The translations under genes and the position numbers were made by a program. The notes below the pieces were generated by a model. It searched no databases. It had not been told where the DNA came from and saw only the letters and a program-made list of their open reading frames with translations. This document shows positions 60,359-64,000 of a stretch of 64,000 nucleotides of DNA, piece by piece (the stretch's first letter is position 1; every line of letters starts with the position of its first letter). The DNA lies in assembly GCF_000236905.1 (NCBI RefSeq), contig NC_016525.1, positions 248,001-312,000 of the forward strand. Direction: 5' to 3'. The stretch comes from Tetrapisispora phaffii CBS 4417 (lineage: Eukaryota; Ascomycota; Saccharomycetes; Saccharomycetales; Saccharomycetaceae).

Positions 60359-63300
60359 TTATTTTGATTGCTCTTTAAACCATGTGTCGACAAATGTATT
60401 TAATTCGGATGCATCGTTGTAAACCCAAGAATCTTGTTCATTGAAAAACATTGCATTTTTGAACATTAAATGGAAATCATCAATTAATTCTTGTAATTGA
60501 TTATAGTGTGATTTCTTCTTGTCATTTAATTTTTTAGAGATGTTTTCAATTGCAATTGGATTTTCAATCAATTTGTAATAATCTGGATATAGTTTCTTAG
60601 ATGGTAATTTTTCAAATATTTCAGCTAATGGATGGGAATCCTCTTTATCTAATTGTTTACGTATTTCTTCAATCAATTTCTTACCGTCTTTTTTAATATC
60701 ATCAGTAAGTTTATCCTCATTTTTCACAGTCTTCTTAGTGCTCTCAGATTCATCTTTTGTAGAAGTTGGGGTATTAACAGCAGTACTGCCGTTTTTACTA
60801 CGAATTACAATCTTTAATTTTTTCTTCTTAGGTTGCTTTTTTGAAGTCTCATCAGAAGGAAGCCCTTTACTTAGACTTATTTTCACTTTTAATGAGGGGT
60901 TACCAGCATCATATGACATTGGATCAATAGTCACTTGAGATTTTGCATCAGCAGCAGGGGATATCACTTCATCAAGATGGGCATCGGCAACTGCAGAGTC
61001 TGGCAAAGCGACAGCTTCGGTTTCGGCCTCAGATTTGGTATCAACTGTGTTGTCTGGGATTTCCATATCAGTGTGCACTTCAACAACCTTGCTTCTGCCT
61101 CTTCCTCTGCCTCTGCCTCTGCCTCTGCCTCTTCCTCTTGTGGCTCTTCTACCACTGGCTCCGCCTCTTGTAGATCTAAAGGTTTCATCTGTGACATCTG
61201 GTACCTCAGTGGAAGTGTTTATAGAATCAGTTTGGACAGTAGTTTCTTCAATTTCCTTCTCTGGGGTGTTTTCCAAAGTTTTTATTTCGTCCCCACTTAG
61301 CTCATCGCCATTGCCATCTGTATCGTTTCTTCTACGCTTTCTCCTCTCTCTTTGGGAACGCTTCTTTTCAATTATTTCGTCTAATGTGGCCTCTTCATTC
61401 TCGACAGCTTGTAAAAATTGATCTTCAGTTAACCCATCATCATAGTAGACTCTCTTTTGCTCTCTAATTCTACCGACAGCAACAGGTTCTGGTTTTAAGT
61501 GAATAGCAATATCTTCTGTAAATACGGATGGTAATTCATCAACTTGGATTAATCTTGGTGGAACAGTTTTCAAGCCTTGAAGTTTAGCATCATCCTTTGC
61601 ACGCTGTATTCTATCTTTATCCATTTGATCAAATAGCGCTTTTTCCTCTTCTGATCTTGCTAAGATTTGGTTCAATTCATCAGCATCCAATTCAGCATCG
61701 TCTTCGTTATCTTTATTACTTTCATCTTCAAGTAATCTTCTTAAAAATGCTTCTTGCTCCTCAGCAGTGGATTTGTTATCGAATTTACCGGCCTGAATAA
61801 CCTTACCATCGATGTCTAGTTTTTGCATGGCTCTTTCTAAAATAACTTCCTCGACAGAGTCGGTGGTGATTAATCTTAAAATTCTGACTTCATTCTTTTG
61901 ACCAATTCTATGGGCTCTATCTTGTGCTTGTAAATCTTGGTGTGGGTTCCAATCAGTATCAAAAATAATGACAGTATCTGCTGTTTGTAAATTCAAACCT
62001 AGACCACCAGCTCTTGTAGACAATAAAAAGCAGAAATAGTCTGAGTCTGGTGCGTTGAAAGCTTTCAACATATCTGTTCTTTCATCAGCTTTTGTAGTAC
62101 CATCTAATCTCATGTACTTCAAGTTCCTCATTCTCAAGAAATCTTCCATGATATCCATAACTTGGGTCATTTGAAAGAAAATTAATACTCTATGTCCTGT
62201 TGCATGGAACTTACTCAAAACTCTGTCTAATAATTCAAATTTACCAGAAACACGGTATAATAAATCGGTGTTACCTCTACTTGGGTTAATAACACCCTCA
62301 ACTTCATCAAAGACAAAAGGATGGTTACAAATTTTCCTTAATTGCATGATCTTGTTATTCAAACCCTTAATACCACCCTTAGTAGCACCCTCAGCACCAG
62401 CGCCGATAAACAAAGCATTGTGTTTAAGCATTTGTTCGTACAATTGTTGTTGTAAACCTGATAATTTACATTTAATGACCTTTTCTACCTTATCTGGTAA
62501 ATCTTTTTCTACTTCCTTCTTTAGACGACGTAATAAGAATGGTCTCAACACTTTATGTAATCTTCTGATAATCAATAACATTTCTTCTTCCGTTAATTCC
62601 AATTTCTCTTGACCACCAGTGTTGGCAAATGGTGTATTGAACCAGTCATCAAATGTTTTTGCCGAATTGAAAATTTTTGGCAAAACGAAATTTAATAAAG
62701 CCCATAGTTCTGGCAAATTATTTTGTAATGGTGTGCCAGTTAAAATTAATCTATTTCTTGTACGGTAATAATGCTGGATTGTGTAGGAAAGCTTAGATTG
62801 TGCATTCTTCATTCTATGACCTTCATCAATGATCATATGCGCCCAATCTTTTTTAGCAAGTAAATTACGATCCTTAATAATATATTCATAGGTGGTTAGG
62901 ACAACATCAAAATCATTCATTCTAATTTGGCCTTGAAGAGTACGTCTTTGATTGGGAGTACCTTTATATATGATAGTCTTCAAACTTGGAGCCCACTTTT
63001 CAAATTCAAGTGTCCAGTTAGTAATAGTAGATAGTGGAACAATGACTAAGAATGGACCGGTTTCATTTTTAACTTCGAATAAGTATGTTATTAATGAAAT
63101 AGATTGAATTGTTTTACCCAAACCCATTTCATCTGCTAAAATACCATTCAAGTTGTTATTATATAAGGAAACCATCCATTCTAAACCACGCAATTGATAT
63201 TCTTTCAAAGTACCACCGACTAAAATACTTGGTTGTTTGTCAATCTTTTCTTTTATTCTGTGTGCAACTTCATAATAATCAATTTTCTCTCTATCATCAG

Positions 63301-64000
63301 TAGTAATAGGGACACTTTCTTCATTTTTCAATAATTTTGCCTCATTTTGTTGAACTTGAACTGCTTGAGCCAAGGAATCTAAGAAAGAGTTAGTTTGTCT
63401 TAACAATTGTGTAATTCTCGTATCTTTGGTTTGATCTAACAATTTCAAATATGCTTCTTCATCATTCGATTTCAAAGCAGCCAGACGTTGTTTAGCTGTT
63501 CTTTCCAATCTTTTCTGTTCATCTTTTTCAATTTGAGTGTGTAGATATTGTAAAGATCTACCTAGTTGTAGGGAACGCTCAGAAGCACCTGAGTATTCAT
63601 CATTATATTTTTCGCTTGCTCTTATGATTGAATTTACCTTCTGAATGTGCAAGTTACGTTCTTTCTTCCTCTTTTCTACTAATTGTTGTCTCTCTAACTC
63701 TTCTGCTAATCTGACTGTTTGCGGTACAATCACTTTACTCCTTACTTGAACAGCTCTCTGAGCAGCCATTGTGAATGGAGAGTCTCTTAATTCAGTGATA
63801 CTGTGGTGAGCTTGGTTTGACACGTTATTTAGTAATTTTTGTCTCAAAGATTTTTGTTTTGTTAATAATTTTAAGCATTTAAGTTCTATCAAAGCTTTTA
63901 TTTTTAAAGTGTCAATATTAGTTGGTATATCACTTTTTGTGAAAAATCCAAGAGCATCATCCAATGAATAAGTACCTAAGTTTGCCGGTAATCTTTCTAA
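60359..64000 (-). CDS. STH1: Sth1, catalytic ATPase of the RSC chromatin remodeller (partial)
   Basis: The frame continues off the right edge; ~1,213 C-terminal codons are visible of about 1,360 in S. cerevisiae. An ATG-less upstream frame confirms the gene starts outside. In order it shows an HSA-like region rich in Arg/Lys/Glu, then the Snf2 helicase with Walker A DEMGLGKT, DEGH box, and motifs LTGTPLQNN, LSTRAGGLGLNLQTADTVI and QAQDRAHRIGQ. Next come a charged SnAC-like region, an AT-hook-like (GR)n tract at about 61100-61140, and a C-terminal bromodomain (YPDYYKLIENPIAI). Sth1 drives ATP-dependent nucleosome sliding and ejection in RSC and is essential. AYR1-KGD1-STH1 order is conserved. 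Confidence 0.97.
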   Translation of the reverse strand, partial: LERLPANLGTYSLDDALGFFTKSDIPTNIDTLKIKALIELKCLKLLTKQKSLRQKLLNNVSNQAHHSITELRDSPFTMAAQRAVQVRSKVIVPQTVRLAEELERQQLVEKRKKERNLHIQKVNSIIRASEKYNDEYSGASERSLQLGRSLQYLHTQIEKDEQKRLERTAKQRLAALKSNDEEAYLKLLDQTKDTRITQLLRQTNSFLDSLAQAVQVQQNEAKLLKNEESVPITTDDREKIDYYEVAHRIKEKIDKQPSILVGGTLKEYQLRGLEWMVSLYNNNLNGILADEMGLGKTIQSISLITYLFEVKNETGPFLVIVPLSTITNWTLEFEKWAPSLKTIIYKGTPNQRRTLQGQIRMNDFDVVLTTYEYIIKDRNLLAKKDWAHMIIDEGHRMKNAQSKLSYTIQHYYRTRNRLILTGTPLQNNLPELWALLNFVLPKIFNSAKTFDDWFNTPFANTGGQEKLELTEEEMLLIIRRLHKVLRPFLLRRLKKEVEKDLPDKVEKVIKCKLSGLQQQLYEQMLKHNALFIGAGAEGATKGGIKGLNNKIMQLRKICNHPFVFDEVEGVINPSRGNTDLLYRVSGKFELLDRVLSKFHATGHRVLIFFQMTQVMDIMEDFLRMRNLKYMRLDGTTKADERTDMLKAFNAPDSDYFCFLLSTRAGGLGLNLQTADTVIIFDTDWNPHQDLQAQDRAHRIGQKNEVRILRLITTDSVEEVILERAMQKLDIDGKVIQAGKFDNKSTAEEQEAFLRRLLEDESNKDNEDDAELDADELNQILARSEEEKALFDQMDKDRIQRAKDDAKLQGLKTVPPRLIQVDELPSVFTEDIAIHLKPEPVAVGRIREQKRVYYDDGLTEDQFLQAVENEEATLDEIIEKKRSQRERRKRRRNDTDGNGDELSGDEIKTLENTPEKEIEETTVQTDSINTSTEVPDVTDETFRSTRGGASGRRATRGRGRGRGRGRGRGRSKVVEVHTDMEIPDNTVDTKSEAETEAVALPDSAVADAHLDEVISPAADAKSQVTIDPMSYDAGNPSLKVKISLSKGLPSDETSKKQPKKKKLKIVIRSKNGSTAVNTPTSTKDESESTKKTVKNEDKLTDDIKKDGKKLIEEIRKQLDKEDSHPLAEIFEKLPSKKLYPDYYKLIENPIAIENISKKLNDKKKSHYNQLQELIDDFHLMFKNAMFFNEQDSWVYNDASELNTFVDTWFKEQSK

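Overview
The window is nuclear chromosomal DNA of a budding yeast of the family Saccharomycetaceae. Every identifiable protein has a close Saccharomyces cerevisiae counterpart. Genes are compact and nearly intronless; the one clear multi-exon gene is a ribosomal protein gene with TACTAAC branch points. Coding sequence is A+T-rich and introns and intergenic DNA more so, apart from a few strikingly G+C-rich islands. I cannot name the species from the sequence alone.

Layout. About 0-19 kb corresponds to S. cerevisiae genes that today sit on two chromosomes (the YLR36x and YGR06x segments): an unidentified partial gene, DCR2, ERG25, COX18, SPT4, RPS22B with two introns, a 912-residue protein that may be Vir1, an alpha-arrestin (ART5-like) and an F-box protein (MDM30-like). 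From about 19.6 kb to the right end the order follows the S. cerevisiae YIL107-YIL126 segment with a member of the YNL05x sister segment mixed in: PFK26, a YIL108W metalloprotease, HPM1, COX5, HOS4, MSG5/SDP1, VAC7, NUP159, HIS5, a PRM5 relative, RHO3, a QDR/AQR1 transporter, a POG1-like gene, a SUN-family wall gene, AYR1, KGD1 and STH1 (cut by the right edge). Both segments therefore show interleaved, pre-duplication-like order. SEC24, POR1/POR2 and ADE6 are absent from their expected places.

The genes are housekeeping and do not form one pathway. They cover sterol and lipid synthesis (ERG25, AYR1), mitochondria and the TCA cycle (COX18, COX5, KGD1), transcription and chromatin (SPT4, HOS4, STH1), nuclear export (NUP159), amino-acid synthesis (HIS5), glycolytic control (PFK26), signalling and polarity (MSG5, RHO3, VAC7, arrestin) and cell wall (SUN protein, PRM5 relative).

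I found no mobile element, CRISPR array, tRNA, rRNA or secondary-metabolite cluster, and no obviously new multi-gene system. The best leads are non-coding or mutational: an H/ACA snoRNA in the RPS22B coding intron whose guide matches 18S rRNA around position 106; an elaborately paired RNA in its 5' UTR intron; a SUN-family gene whose signal peptide lies in a different frame from its mature domain; a His-to-Asn change in the Pfk26 phosphatase active site; G+C-rich intergenic islands; a dense TTTCCCG array near 49.2 kb; and promoter motifs that fit gene function (sterol elements near ERG25, PAC/RRPE at HPM1, Hap and Rox1 sites at COX5, Gcn4 at HIS5).
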